Assembly: GCF_014205225.1 (NCBI RefSeq)
Contig: NZ_JACHNB010000001.1
Coordinates: 5,065,501 to 5,129,500 of the forward strand
DNA: 64,000 bases
Direction of reading: 5' to 3'
Source of the DNA: Actinoplanes octamycinicus
GTDB taxonomy: Bacteria > Actinomycetota > Actinomycetes > Mycobacteriales > Micromonosporaceae
The stretch's first letter is position 1. Each line of letters opens with the position of its first letter. The notes under the pieces are model-generated. The model worked only from the letters and a program-made list of their open reading frames with translations. It ran no database searches and was not told the DNA's origin. Shown piece by piece: positions 15,902 through 25,012 of the stretch. A program made the translations under genes and the position numbers.

Positions 15902-16969
15902 ATGTCCGCACACGAGGTCCTCACGATGGGGCGGATCGGCGTCGACCTGTATCCGGAGCAGGCCGGGGTGGGGCTCGCGGAGGTGCGGACCTTCGCCAAG
16001 TTCCTCGGCGGGAGTCCGTCCAATGTGGCGGTGGCCGCCGCGCGATATGGCCGGCGGGCCGCGGTGATCACCCGGGTGGGCGCGGATCCGTTCGGCGGTT
16101 ATCTGCGGTCGGCGTTGCGCGGCTTCGGGGTGGACGATCGGTTCGTCGCCGAGGTGGACGGCTTGCCGACGCCGGTGACCTTCTGTGAGATCTTCCCGCC
16201 GGACCGGTTCCCGCTCTATTTCTACCGCTACCCCCAAGCCCCGGACATGATGATTTTTCCGTACGAACTGGACGCGGCGGCGATCCGGGCAGCGGGGATC
16301 TTCTGGGCGACCGGGACCGGTCTGAGCGCGGAGCCGAGTCGAGAAGCCACCTTGACCGCGCTGAGATGTCGCGAAAGAACGGGCGTGACGGTGCTCGATC
16401 TGGACTGGCGGCCGATGTTCTGGCAGGAGCCACCCCAGCACGTCTACACCGAGGCCCTGGCCCACGCCACGGTGGCGGTGGGCAACCTCGACGAGGTGGA
16501 GATCGCGACCGGCACCCGCGACCCGGAGGCGGCCGCCGACGCGCTGCTGCGGTCCGGTGTGGAGCTGGCCGTGATCAAGCAGGGCCCGGCCGGAGTGATG
16601 GCGCGGAGCCGGACCGAGCGGGCCCGGTCCGAGCCGGTGCCGGTCAAGGTGATCAACGGGCTCGGCGCGGGCGATGCCTTCGGCGGAGCCCTCTGCCACG
16701 GCCTGCTCGCGGGTTGGCCGCTGCAGGCGTCGCTCGACTTCGCGAACGCGGCGGGGGCGCTGGTCGCCGGACGCTTGGCCTGTGCCGACGCGATGCCCAC
16801 CGAGCCGGAGGTCCGGGCGATGCTCCGCCCGGAGGAGGGGAACGACAGCCGGGAGAGGGTGGGAGACCACATCCGCGAGGGGCCGGGGGACGGGTGCGGC
16901 GGGGGAACCGGGAACGGCTTCGGTGGCAGTGCCGGGGATGGCCTCCGGGAGGGGGCCGGGCATGGCTGA
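15902..16969 (+). CDS. iolC: 5-dehydro-2-deoxygluconokinase (IolC)
   Basis: A PfkB-family sugar kinase that phosphorylates 2-deoxy-5-keto-D-gluconate in inositol breakdown. Seen are the N-terminal LTMGRIGVDLYPEQAG, the FLGGSPSNVAVAAARYG substrate motif, IFPPDRFPLYFYRYP typical of IolC, and the C-terminal NGLGAGDAFGGAL with catalytic Asp. The start is the ATG with GGAGGG six bases upstream (355 residues). The last 35 residues are a Gly/Asp-rich low-complexity tail not needed by the family. The stop overlaps iolB by eight bases. First gene of the operon. Confidence 0.93.
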   Translation: MSAHEVLTMGRIGVDLYPEQAGVGLAEVRTFAKFLGGSPSNVAVAAARYGRRAAVITRVGADPFGGYLRSALRGFGVDDRFVAEVDGLPTPVTFCEIFPPDRFPLYFYRYPQAPDMMIFPYELDAAAIRAAGIFWATGTGLSAEPSREATLTALRCRERTGVTVLDLDWRPMFWQEPPQHVYTEALAHATVAVGNLDEVEIATGTRDPEAAADALLRSGVELAVIKQGPAGVMARSRTERARSEPVPVKVINGLGAGDAFGGALCHGLLAGWPLQASLDFANAAGALVAGRLACADAMPTEPEVRAMLRPEEGNDSRERVGDHIREGPGDGCGGGTGNGFGGSAGDGLREGAGHG

Positions 16970-17855
16970 GGCCCGGGCCAATCCGCTGGTCCGCCGGGGC
17001 AGCACCGCGGAGCGCCCGTTCGAGGTGGTGGTCAGCCCGGAGAACGCCGGCTGGCGGCACAGCGGCCTGCGGGTGGTGAACCTGCCGGTCGGCGGCCGGG
17101 TCAAGTTCCACACCGGCCACGACGAGGTGCTGGTCCTGCCGCTCACCGGCGGCTGCGACGTGGCCTGCGACGACGAGCGGCTCACCCTGACCGGCCGCCG
17201 CTCGGTCTTCTCCCGGGTCACCGACTTCGCCTACCTGCCGCGGGACACCGTGATCACCCTGCGGGCGCCGAACGGCGGCCGGTTCGCGCTGCCCGCCGCC
17301 CGGGCCCGGCGGCAGCTGCCGTTCCGCTACGGACCGGCCGAGGACGTGCCGGTCGAGCTGCGCGGCGCCGGGCAGGCCAGCCGGCAGGTCAACAACTTCT
17401 GCACGCCCGAGTCGTTCGAGGCGGACGCGCTGATCGCGGTCGAGGTGCTCACCCCGGGCGGCAACTGGTCGTCCTACCCGCCGCACAAGCACGACGAGGA
17501 CTCTCCCGAGGAGAGCCGGCTGGAGGAGATCTACTACTTCGAGGTGGCGCCGTCCCCGTCCGGCCGGCCGGGCTGCGGGTACCAGCGGGTCTACGGCCAT
17601 CCGGACCGCCCGATCGACGTCTGCGCCGAGATCCGCACCGGTGACGTGGTGCTGATCCCGTACGGCTGGCACGGCCCGTCGATGGCGTCCCCCGGTTACG
17701 ACCTCTACTACCTGAACGTGATGGCCGGCCCCGGTGAGCGCCGCTGGCTGATCCGCGACGACCCGGCGCACGGCTGGGTCCGCGGCACCTGGACGACCCA
17801 GAAGATCGACCCTCGGTTACCGCTGACCACGGCCCGGGAGCGGAGGCGGATGTGA
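16962..17855 (+). CDS. iolB: 5-deoxy-glucuronate isomerase (IolB)
   Basis: A 297-residue double-cupin isomerase converting 5-deoxy-D-glucuronate to 2-deoxy-5-keto-D-gluconate. Metal ligands appear in PPHKHDED...EEIYYFE and in the later YGWHGPSMASPGYDLYYLNVMAG. Length and motifs are normal for the family. An ATG with a GGAGGG site lies inside the end of iolC. The last bases of the gene form the first half of a 41-bp tandem duplication that continues into iolD. Confidence 0.95.
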   Translation: MAEARANPLVRRGSTAERPFEVVVSPENAGWRHSGLRVVNLPVGGRVKFHTGHDEVLVLPLTGGCDVACDDERLTLTGRRSVFSRVTDFAYLPRDTVITLRAPNGGRFALPAARARRQLPFRYGPAEDVPVELRGAGQASRQVNNFCTPESFEADALIAVEVLTPGGNWSSYPPHKHDEDSPEESRLEEIYYFEVAPSPSGRPGCGYQRVYGHPDRPIDVCAEIRTGDVVLIPYGWHGPSMASPGYDLYYLNVMAGPGERRWLIRDDPAHGWVRGTWTTQKIDPRLPLTTARERRRM

Positions 17856-17903
17856 GGCACTGGCTGACCACGGCCCCGGAGCGGAGGCGGATGTGAAGCA
17901 CCG
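17822..17903. repeat. 41-bp tandem duplication at the iolB-iolD junction
   Basis: Copies at 17822-17862 and 17863-17903 match at 38 of 41 bases. Each carries GGAGCGGAGGCGGATGTGA, a ribosome site plus an ATGTGA stop/start. Copy one gives the iolB stop; copy two gives the iolD GTG start. Between them a 14-codon frame (GTG 17852 to TGA 17896) overlaps both genes. Confidence 0.9.
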
Positions 17904-19770
17904 GCTCACCGTCGCGCAGGCGGTGGTGCGTTTCCTGGCGAACCAGTTCACCGAGCGCGACGGCATCCGGCAACGGGCGGTCGCCGGGTTCCTCGGCATC
18001 TTCGGGCACGGCAACGTGGCCGGGATCGGGCAGGCGCTGCTGCAGGCGCAGCGCACCGGGTCCCCGGAGATGTCCTACCTGCTGGCCCGCAACGAGCAGG
18101 CGATGGTGCACACCGCGGTGGGCTACGCCCGGATGCGCAACCGGCTGTCCACCCTGGCCTGCACCGCCTCGATCGGCCCGGGCTCCACCAACATGCTGAC
18201 CGGCGCGGCGCTGGCCACCGTCAACCGGATCCCGGTGCTGCTGCTGCCCTCCGACGTCTTCGCCACCCGGGTCGCCGTCCCGGTGCTGCAGGAGCTGGAG
18301 GATCCCCGCTCCGGCGACGTGTCGGTCAACGACGCGTTCCGGCCGCTGTCGAGGTTCTTCGACCGGGTCTGGCGCCCGGAGCAGCTGCCGGCCGCGCTGC
18401 TCGGCGCGATGCGGGTGCTGACCGACCCGGTGGAGACCGGCGCGGTCACCGTCTGCCTGCCGCAGGATCTGCAGACCGAGGCGTACGACTACCCCGACGA
18501 GCTGTTCGCCGAGCGGATCTGGCACGTCACCCGCCCGGCCCCGGACCCGCTCGCGGTGGAGCGCGCCGCCGCGGTGATCCGGGGTGCCCGCCGCCCGCTG
18601 ATCGTGGCCGGCGGCGGGGTGATCTACTCGGAGGCGACCGCGCAGCTCGACCGGTTCGCCCGGGAGACCGGCATCCCGGTGGCCGACACCCAGGCCGGCA
18701 AGGGCGCGCTCAGCTGGGACCACCCGAACGCGGTGGGTGGCGTCGGCGCGACTGGCAGCCCGGTGGCGAACCGGCTGGCCGGGCACGCCGACGTGGTGCT
18801 CGGCATCGGCACCCGGTACTCCGATTTCACCACCGCCTCGCGGACCGCGTTCCGGCATCCGCAGGTCCGGTTCGTCAACCTCAACGTGGCCTCCTTCGAC
18901 GCCGGGAAACTGTCCGCGCTGCCGCTGGTCGCGGATGCCCGGGCCGGGCTGGCGGCGCTCCGCCCGGCCCTGCACGGACGGCGGTTCACCGGCGACTTCC
19001 ACGACGACGTGGCCGCCTGGAACGCGACGGTGGACCGGGCGTACCGGGGAAGCAAGAGCAACCACCTGCCCACCCAGGCCGAAGTGATCGGGGTGGTGAA
19101 CGACGCGTGCGGAGCACGCGACGTCGTGGTGCAGGCGGCCGGCAGCCTGCCGGGCGACCTGCAACGGCTGTTCCGGGCCCGGGACCCGAAGCAGTACCAC
19201 GTCGAGTACGGCTACTCCTGCATGGGCTTCGAGATCGCCGGCGCCCTGGGGATCAAGCTGGCCGACCCGGCCCGCGAGGTGTACGCGCTGGTCGGCGACG
19301 GCTCCTACCTGATGATGGCGCAGGAGCTGGTGACCGCGATCGCCGAGGGCGTGAAGCTGATCGTGGTGCTGGTGCAGAACCACGGCTTCGCGTCGATCGG
19401 CGCGCTCTCCGAGCAGGTCGGCTCGCAACGGTTCGGCACCAGCTACCGGTTCAAGAGCGCGCAGACCGGCGACTACGACGGCGCGCTGCTCCCGGTCGAC
19501 CTGGCGGCCAACGCGGAGAGCCTGGGTGCCGCGGTGATCCGCTGCCGGACCGCGGCCGACCTGGCCGAGGGCCTGAAACGGGCGCGCGAGGCGGACCGGC
19601 TGACCGTGCTGCACATCGAGACCGACCCGCTGGCCGGCGGGCCCGGCTCGGAGTCGTGGTGGGACGTGCCGGTGGCCGAGGTGGCCACCCTGCACAGCAC
19701 CCGGCACGCCCGCACCGGATACCTGGAGGGCAAGCGCGACCAGCGGCATCACCTGCGACCCGGAGGCTGA
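17893..19770 (+). CDS. iolD: 3D-(3,5/4)-trihydroxycyclohexane-1,2-dione acylhydrolase (IolD)
   Basis: A 625-residue ThDP-dependent enzyme that opens the inositol-derived ring. It has the ThDP-family order: N-terminal PYR domain with the catalytic Glu in LARNEQAMVHTAVGYARM, a central domain, and a C-terminal PP domain with the metal-ThDP motif VGDGSYLMMAQEL...VVLVQNHGFASIG. Length is normal. The GTG start is set by the duplicated GGAGCGGAGG site. Three bases separate it from iolA. Confidence 0.95.
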   Translation: MKHRLTVAQAVVRFLANQFTERDGIRQRAVAGFLGIFGHGNVAGIGQALLQAQRTGSPEMSYLLARNEQAMVHTAVGYARMRNRLSTLACTASIGPGSTNMLTGAALATVNRIPVLLLPSDVFATRVAVPVLQELEDPRSGDVSVNDAFRPLSRFFDRVWRPEQLPAALLGAMRVLTDPVETGAVTVCLPQDLQTEAYDYPDELFAERIWHVTRPAPDPLAVERAAAVIRGARRPLIVAGGGVIYSEATAQLDRFARETGIPVADTQAGKGALSWDHPNAVGGVGATGSPVANRLAGHADVVLGIGTRYSDFTTASRTAFRHPQVRFVNLNVASFDAGKLSALPLVADARAGLAALRPALHGRRFTGDFHDDVAAWNATVDRAYRGSKSNHLPTQAEVIGVVNDACGARDVVVQAAGSLPGDLQRLFRARDPKQYHVEYGYSCMGFEIAGALGIKLADPAREVYALVGDGSYLMMAQELVTAIAEGVKLIVVLVQNHGFASIGALSEQVGSQRFGTSYRFKSAQTGDYDGALLPVDLAANAESLGAAVIRCRTAADLAEGLKRAREADRLTVLHIETDPLAGGPGSESWWDVPVAEVATLHSTRHARTGYLEGKRDQRHHLRPGG

Positions 19771-19773
19771 GGC

Positions 19774-21267
19774 ATGAGCGTGATCGAGCACTGGATCGGT
19801 GGCCGGTTCACGGCGGGTGTGTCGACCCGCCGGTCGCCGGTCTACCAACCGGCGACCGGGCTGCGGCAGCACGAGGTGCTGCTCGGCGAACCGGACGATG
19901 TGGACGCCGCGGTGACCGCGGCCGCGGCCGCCTTCGAGGACTGGCGCGAGGAGTCGCTGAGCCGGCGCACCAAGGTGCTGTTCGCGTTCCGCGAGCTGGT
20001 CAACGCGCGGGCCGGGCGGCTCGCCGAGATCGTCTCGGACGAGCACGGCAAGGTGCTCTCCGACGCGGCCGGCGAGGTCCAGCGCGGCCTCGAGGTGATC
20101 GAGTTCGCCTGCGGCATCCCGTCGCTGGTGGCCGGCTCCTACTCGCACCAGGCGTCGGCCGGCGTCGACGTCTTCGACTTCCGCGAGCCGCTCGGGGTCT
20201 GCGCCGGCATCACCCCGTTCAACTTCCCGGCCATGGTGCCGATGTGGATGCACCCGATCGCGATCGCCTGCGGCAACACGTTCGTGCTCAAGCCCAGCGA
20301 GCGGGACCCGTCGGCGTCCGGCTTCGTGGCCGAGCTGTGGCGCGAGGCCGGGCTGCCGGACGGCGTCTTCAACGTGGTGCACGGCGACAAGGTGGCGGTC
20401 GACGCGATCCTGGCGCATCCCGGGATCGCCGCGGTGTCGTTCGTCGGGTCCACCCCGATCGCCAGGTACATCCACCAGCAGGCGAGCGCGGCCGGCAAGC
20501 GGGTGCAGGCGCTCGGCGGGGCGAAGAACCACGCGGTGGTGCTGCCCGACGCCGACCTGGACTTCGCGGCCGACCACCTGGCCGCCTCCGCGTTCGGCTC
20601 GGCCGGGCAGCGCTGCATGGCGATCTCCGCCGCGGTCGCCGTCGGCGGCGCCGCCGACGAGCTGGTCGACCTGGTCAGCCGCAAGGCCGGCGAGGTGGTG
20701 GTCGGCCCGGGCCGGGACCCGGCCAGCGAGATGGGCCCGGTGATCACCGCGGCCGCCAAGGACCGGATCGAGGGCCTGGTCGCGGCGGGGGAGCGGCAGG
20801 GCGCGACGCTCGCGGTGGACGGGCGGGGGATCAAGATCCCGGGGTACGAGAACGGCTTCTTCGTCGGCCCGACCGTGCTGGACCGGGTCGCCGCCGGGAT
20901 GGACGTCTACCGCGAGGAGGTGTTCGGCCCAGTGCTGTCGGTGCTCCGGGTGCCGGGCGTCGACGAGGCGATCGACCTGATCAACAGCAATCCGTACGGC
21001 AACGGCACCGCCCTGTTCACCGGCAGCGGCGCGGCGGCCCGCCGGTTCCAGCGCGGCGTGCGGGTCGGGATGATCGGGATCAACGTGCCGATCCCGGTGC
21101 CGATGGCGTACCACTCGTTCGGCGGCTGGAAGGACTCGCTGTTCGGGCAGAGCCACATCTACGGGCCGGAGGGAGTGGCCTTCTACACCCGGGCCAAGGT
21201 GGTCACCCAGCGCTGGCCGGGCGAGGAGAGCTCCGGGGCGTCGCTGCACTTCCCGACGGCGCGGTGA
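19774..21267 (+). CDS. iolA: CoA-acylating methylmalonate-/malonate-semialdehyde dehydrogenase (IolA/MmsA)
   Basis: A 497-residue aldehyde dehydrogenase that converts malonate semialdehyde to acetyl-CoA and CO2. The NAD fold motif FVGSTPIARYI, the MMSDH-specific LGGAKNHAVVLPDAD (Asn in place of the general-base Glu of hydrolytic ALDHs) and the catalytic Cys in SAGQRCMAIS are present. The C-terminal SFGGWKDSLFGQSHIYG is typical of this subfamily. Start ATG with GGAGG. It overlaps iolE. Confidence 0.95.
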   Translation: MSVIEHWIGGRFTAGVSTRRSPVYQPATGLRQHEVLLGEPDDVDAAVTAAAAAFEDWREESLSRRTKVLFAFRELVNARAGRLAEIVSDEHGKVLSDAAGEVQRGLEVIEFACGIPSLVAGSYSHQASAGVDVFDFREPLGVCAGITPFNFPAMVPMWMHPIAIACGNTFVLKPSERDPSASGFVAELWREAGLPDGVFNVVHGDKVAVDAILAHPGIAAVSFVGSTPIARYIHQQASAAGKRVQALGGAKNHAVVLPDADLDFAADHLAASAFGSAGQRCMAISAAVAVGGAADELVDLVSRKAGEVVVGPGRDPASEMGPVITAAAKDRIEGLVAAGERQGATLAVDGRGIKIPGYENGFFVGPTVLDRVAAGMDVYREEVFGPVLSVLRVPGVDEAIDLINSNPYGNGTALFTGSGAAARRFQRGVRVGMIGINVPIPVPMAYHSFGGWKDSLFGQSHIYGPEGVAFYTRAKVVTQRWPGEESSGASLHFPTAR

Positions 21268-22166
21268 GCGGCATGCTGCGGCTGGGCAGCTGTCCCGACT
21301 CGTGGGGTGTCTGGTACGCCGACGACCCGGCGCAGACCCCGTGGTCCCGGTTCCTCGACGAGCTGGCCGAGGCCGGTTACCGCTGGCTGGAGCTCGGCCC
21401 CTACGGCTATCTGCCGACCGATCCGGCGCGGCTGGCCGACGAGCTGGCCGGGCGCGGGCTGCGGTGTGCGGCCGGGACGGTCGGCGGGGTGGGCGGACCG
21501 CACCGCGACCTTCCCGCCGTGCTGGCGGAGACCCGGCGCGTCGCTGAGCTGACCCGCGCCGCCGGTGGCCGCGACGTGGTGTTCGTGCCGGTGCCCGGTT
21601 ACCGGGACGACGCGACCGGCGGGTATCTGGAGGCGTCCACGCTGAGCGACACCCAGTGGCGCGACCTTCTGTCCCATACCGACATTCTGGGCCGGATGCT
21701 CGCCGAGGAGTACGGGCTCAGCCTGCGGTTCCATCCGCACGCGGACTACCAGGTGGAGAACCAGGCGCAGGTGGAGCGGTTCCTGGACGGGACCGATCCG
21801 CGCTTCGTGTCGTTGTGCCTGGACGTCGGGCACCTGGCGTATCGCCGCGCCGACATCATCGGACTCATCCAGAAATATCCATCGCGAATTGGATATGTCC
21901 ATCTCAAGCAGATGGACCCGGAACTGGCCCTCCGTGCGGAAGCCGAAGATCTCGCCTTCGCTCAAGCCGTCCGGCTGGGGGTGAGCGTCGCGCCACCGGC
22001 CGGCGCACCCGACATGCCCGCGGTGCTGGCCGCCCTCGCCGCCCTGGACACCGACCTCTTCTGCGTGGTCGAGCAGGACATGTACCCGGTGGACTTCGAC
22101 ATCCCGTTGCCGATCGCGATCCATACCCGCAGATACCTCGAGGAGACAGGAGATTTCGACACATGA
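21264..22166 (+). CDS. iolE: Inosose dehydratase / TIM-barrel isomerase-like protein (IolE)
   Basis: A 300-residue AP-endonuclease-2/xylose-isomerase-like TIM barrel that dehydrates 2-keto-myo-inositol. Motifs include SCPDSWGVWYADDP, RFHPHADYQVENQAQVERFL, LCLDVGHLAYRRAD and the late VVEQDMYPVDFD, which carry the metal-binding acidic and His residues. The start is taken as GTG overlapping the iolA stop (GTGA); an ATG three codons later is possible. The local codon use around 21860-21960 is less GC-rich than elsewhere. The stop overlaps the transporter gene. Confidence 0.93.
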   Translation: MSGMLRLGSCPDSWGVWYADDPAQTPWSRFLDELAEAGYRWLELGPYGYLPTDPARLADELAGRGLRCAAGTVGGVGGPHRDLPAVLAETRRVAELTRAAGGRDVVFVPVPGYRDDATGGYLEASTLSDTQWRDLLSHTDILGRMLAEEYGLSLRFHPHADYQVENQAQVERFLDGTDPRFVSLCLDVGHLAYRRADIIGLIQKYPSRIGYVHLKQMDPELALRAEAEDLAFAQAVRLGVSVAPPAGAPDMPAVLAALAALDTDLFCVVEQDMYPVDFDIPLPIAIHTRRYLEETGDFDT

Positions 22167-23140
22167 GGCCATTTCTCGCCGCGGCCGCCGTGGCAGTCCT
22201 CTCCCTCGCCGCGTGCAGCAGCGGCGGTCGCGACGACGGCAAGGCCGACAGTGACAGCGGTGGCGGCAACGCCGCCGGCAGCTCCGGTTACACGGTCGCC
22301 TTCGTGACCCACGAGACGCCCGGGGACACCTTCTGGGACAAGGTCCGGGCCGGCGCCGAGCAGGCCGCCAAGGACACCGGCGTGACGCTGAAGTACTCCA
22401 ACGACCCGGACGCCGCCAAACAGGCCCAGCTGATCCAGAGCGCGGTCGACGCCAAGGTCAGCGGGATCGCCACCACCCTGGTCACCCCGGACGCCCTGGC
22501 CGGCGCGGTCAAGTCGGCCGGCACCGCGGGCATCCCGGTGGTCGGCCTGAACGCCGGCATCGACCAGTACCAGAAGCTCGGCGCGCTGATGTACTTCGGC
22601 TCCGACGAGTCGCTGGCCGGCACCAGTGTCGGCAAGCGGATCGCCGCCCAGGGCGTCAAACACCCGCTCTGCGTGATCCACCAGACCGGCTCGGTGGCCC
22701 TGGAGGCCCGCTGCGCCGGCGTCAAGAGCGCCGTCCCGGGCACCGAGAACATCCAGGTGAACGGGGCCGACGACAGCGCCGTGACGACCACCCTGCAGGC
22801 CAAGCTGGCGCAGGACAAGTCGATCGACTACGTGGTCGCGCTGAACGCCCAGGTCGCTCTGGACGCGATCAACGCCAAGCAGCAGTCGTCGTCCACGGCC
22901 AAGGTGTCCACCTTCGACCTGAACCCGGAGATCGCCAAGCGGATCAAGGACGGCCAGGTCGAGTTCGCCATCGACCAGCAGCCCTACGTGCAGGGCTACC
23001 TGGCGGTCAGCTCGCTCTACCTCTACCTGAAGAACGGCAACGACATCGGCGGCGGCAAACCGGTGCTGACCGGGCCGTCCTTCGTGGACTCGGCGAACAT
23101 CGAGAAGATCCTGCCGTTCACCGAGAAGAACACCCGGTGA
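22163..23140 (+). CDS. Sugar (probably inositol) ABC transporter substrate-binding lipoprotein
   Basis: A 325-residue periplasmic-binding-protein-like lipoprotein: signal peptide with lipobox LSLAAC (lipidated Cys18), a Gly/Ser/Asp linker, then a type-1 sugar-binding fold (YTVAFVTHETPGDTFWDKVRAGAEQAAKDTG...). It overlaps iolE by four bases and the permease by four. Its place inside the iol operon indicates inositol as substrate, as with IbpA of rhizobia. Confidence 0.92.
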   Translation: MRPFLAAAAVAVLSLAACSSGGRDDGKADSDSGGGNAAGSSGYTVAFVTHETPGDTFWDKVRAGAEQAAKDTGVTLKYSNDPDAAKQAQLIQSAVDAKVSGIATTLVTPDALAGAVKSAGTAGIPVVGLNAGIDQYQKLGALMYFGSDESLAGTSVGKRIAAQGVKHPLCVIHQTGSVALEARCAGVKSAVPGTENIQVNGADDSAVTTTLQAKLAQDKSIDYVVALNAQVALDAINAKQQSSSTAKVSTFDLNPEIAKRIKDGQVEFAIDQQPYVQGYLAVSSLYLYLKNGNDIGGGKPVLTGPSFVDSANIEKILPFTEKNTR

Positions 23141-24192
23141 GGCGGTCGCTCCGGCTGCTGGCGCGCCCCGAGGCGGGCGCGCTCGCGGCAGCCCTGGTGA
23201 TCTTCGTGTTCTTCCTGGTGGTGGCGCCGTCGTTCCGCTCGATGGCGGCGTTCTGCACGGTGCTGTACCAGTCGTCGACGATCGGCATCGTCGCGGTCGG
23301 CGTCGGCCTGCTGATGATCGGCGGCGAGTTCGACCTGTCGGCCGGCGTGATCACCATCAGCGCCGGGCTGGTGAACTCGATGTTCTGCTGGTACCTGGGC
23401 GTCAACCTGTGGGCCGGCGCGCTCCTGTCGCTGGCGTTCTGCCTGCTGGTCGGCTTCCTCAACGGATGGCTGGTGATGCGCACCGGGATACCCAGTTTCC
23501 TGGTCACGCTGGGCACCTTCTTCGTCCTGCAGGGTGCCAACCTCGGGGTGACCAAGCTGGTCACCGGGTCGGTGTCGAGCCGCGACATCAGCGCGATCGA
23601 CGGGTTCACCTCGCTGCAGAAGGTCTTCGCCTGGAGCTTCCCGCTCGGCGCGGCGACCGTCTGGATCACCGTGCTGTGGTGGGCGCTCTTCGTCGCGCTG
23701 GCCGCCTGGACCCTGCAGCGCGCCCGGATCGGCAACTGGATCTACGCGGTCGGCGGCGCGGCGGACAGCGCCCGCGCGGTCGGCGTGCCGGTGGTCCGCA
23801 CCAAGATCGGGCTGTTCATGACGGTGTCGTTCCTCGGCTGGTTCGTCGGCATGCACCTGCTCTACCGGTTCAACACGCTGCAGGCCGGCAACGGCGTGGG
23901 CAACGAGTTCCTCTACATCATCGCCGCGGTGGTCGGCGGCACGCTGCTCACCGGCGGGTTCGGCAACGCCTTCGGCGTCGCGATCGGAGCGTTCATCTTC
24001 GGTACGACCAGTCTGGGCATCGTCTACGCGGGGTGGGACCCGAACTGGTTCAAGGCCTTCCTCGGCGTCATGCTGCTGCTGGCCGTGCTGGTCAACACGT
24101 ACGTCAGGCGGCTGTCCTCGGCGCCGGCCCCGGCCGCCCCGGCGGCCGGCCCGCCCGTGCCGGTGCCGGCCGCGTCCGGGAAGGAGGGCTGA
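23137..24192 (+). CDS. Sugar ABC transporter permease (RbsC-like)
   Basis: A 351-residue permease with about eight to ten membrane helices and the GGEFDLSAGVITISAGLVNSM and GMHLLYRFNTLQAGNGVGNEF...VVGGTLLTGGFGN motifs of the ribose/inositol permease family. GTG start overlapping the binding-protein stop. It pairs with the ATPase one base downstream. Confidence 0.94.
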   Translation: MRRSLRLLARPEAGALAAALVIFVFFLVVAPSFRSMAAFCTVLYQSSTIGIVAVGVGLLMIGGEFDLSAGVITISAGLVNSMFCWYLGVNLWAGALLSLAFCLLVGFLNGWLVMRTGIPSFLVTLGTFFVLQGANLGVTKLVTGSVSSRDISAIDGFTSLQKVFAWSFPLGAATVWITVLWWALFVALAAWTLQRARIGNWIYAVGGAADSARAVGVPVVRTKIGLFMTVSFLGWFVGMHLLYRFNTLQAGNGVGNEFLYIIAAVVGGTLLTGGFGNAFGVAIGAFIFGTTSLGIVYAGWDPNWFKAFLGVMLLLAVLVNTYVRRLSSAPAPAAPAAGPPVPVPAASGKEG

Positions 24193-24193
24193 C

Positions 24194-25012
24194 GTGACCG
24201 ACACCCTGGCCGACCACGCGGACCGCGCGCTGCGGCGCGGCGAGCCCCTGGTCGAACTGATCGGCGTGGGCAAGTCCTACGGCCCGATCCGGGCGCTGCG
24301 CGACGTCGACCTGGTGGCCGCGGCCGGTGAGGTGACCTGCGTGCTCGGCGACAACGGGGCGGGCAAGTCGACGCTGATCAAAATCATCTCCGGGCTGCAC
24401 CCGCACACCGCCGGGACGATGCGGGTGGACCGGGTGGAGCGGTCGTTCGGCTCGCCGCGCGAGGCGCTCGACCTGGGCATCGCCACCGTCTACCAGGACT
24501 TGGCGGTGGTCCCGCTGATGGAGGTGTGGCGCAACTTCTTCCTCGGCTCCGAGCTGGTCGCCGGGCGCTACCCGCTGGCCGGGATGCGGATCCGGGAGAT
24601 GCGCCGGATCGCCGACCAGGAGCTGCGCAAGATGGGCATCGCGGTGGCCGACATCAACCAGCCGATCGGCACGCTGTCCGGCGGTCAGCGGCAGTGCGTG
24701 GCGATCGCCCGGGCGGTCTACTTCGGCGCCCGGGTGCTGATCCTGGACGAGCCGACCGCGGCGCTCGGCGTCAAGCAGTCCGGGGTGGTGCTGAAATACA
24801 TCGCGGCGGCCCGGGACGCCGGCCTCGCGGTCGTCTTCATCACCCACAACCCGCAGCACGCCTACCTGGTCGGCGACCACTTCGTGATCCTCAAGCTGGG
24901 CGCCGCGGTGCTCGACGCCCGGCGCGGCACGGTCACCCTGGACGAGCTGACCACCCAGATGGCCGGCGGCGACGAGCTCGCCGAGCTGGCCCGCGAGCTG
25001 GACCGCCGGTGA
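24194..25012 (+). CDS. Sugar ABC transporter ATPase (single NBD)
   Basis: A 272-residue ATPase with Walker A GDNGAGKST, Q-loop TVYQDLAVVPLM, signature TLSGGQRQC, Walker B LILDEPTAALGV and H-loop FITHN. It has one NBD, while RbsA/IatA-type sugar ATPases usually have two fused, so it should act as a homodimer. The final codon overlaps the iolG start (GTGA). Confidence 0.94.
   Translation: MTDTLADHADRALRRGEPLVELIGVGKSYGPIRALRDVDLVAAAGEVTCVLGDNGAGKSTLIKIISGLHPHTAGTMRVDRVERSFGSPREALDLGIATVYQDLAVVPLMEVWRNFFLGSELVAGRYPLAGMRIREMRRIADQELRKMGIAVADINQPIGTLSGGQRQCVAIARAVYFGARVLILDEPTAALGVKQSGVVLKYIAAARDAGLAVVFITHNPQHAYLVGDHFVILKLGAAVLDARRGTVTLDELTTQMAGGDELAELARELDRR

Noticed and set aside
17449..21249. 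A 1,266-codon open frame on the minus strand antisense to iolB-iolD-iolA
   Set aside because: It is a GC-driven shadow of iol genes: Gly/Arg/Gln/His-rich, no domain, no ribosome site, while the plus strand encodes recognised enzymes with overlapping starts.
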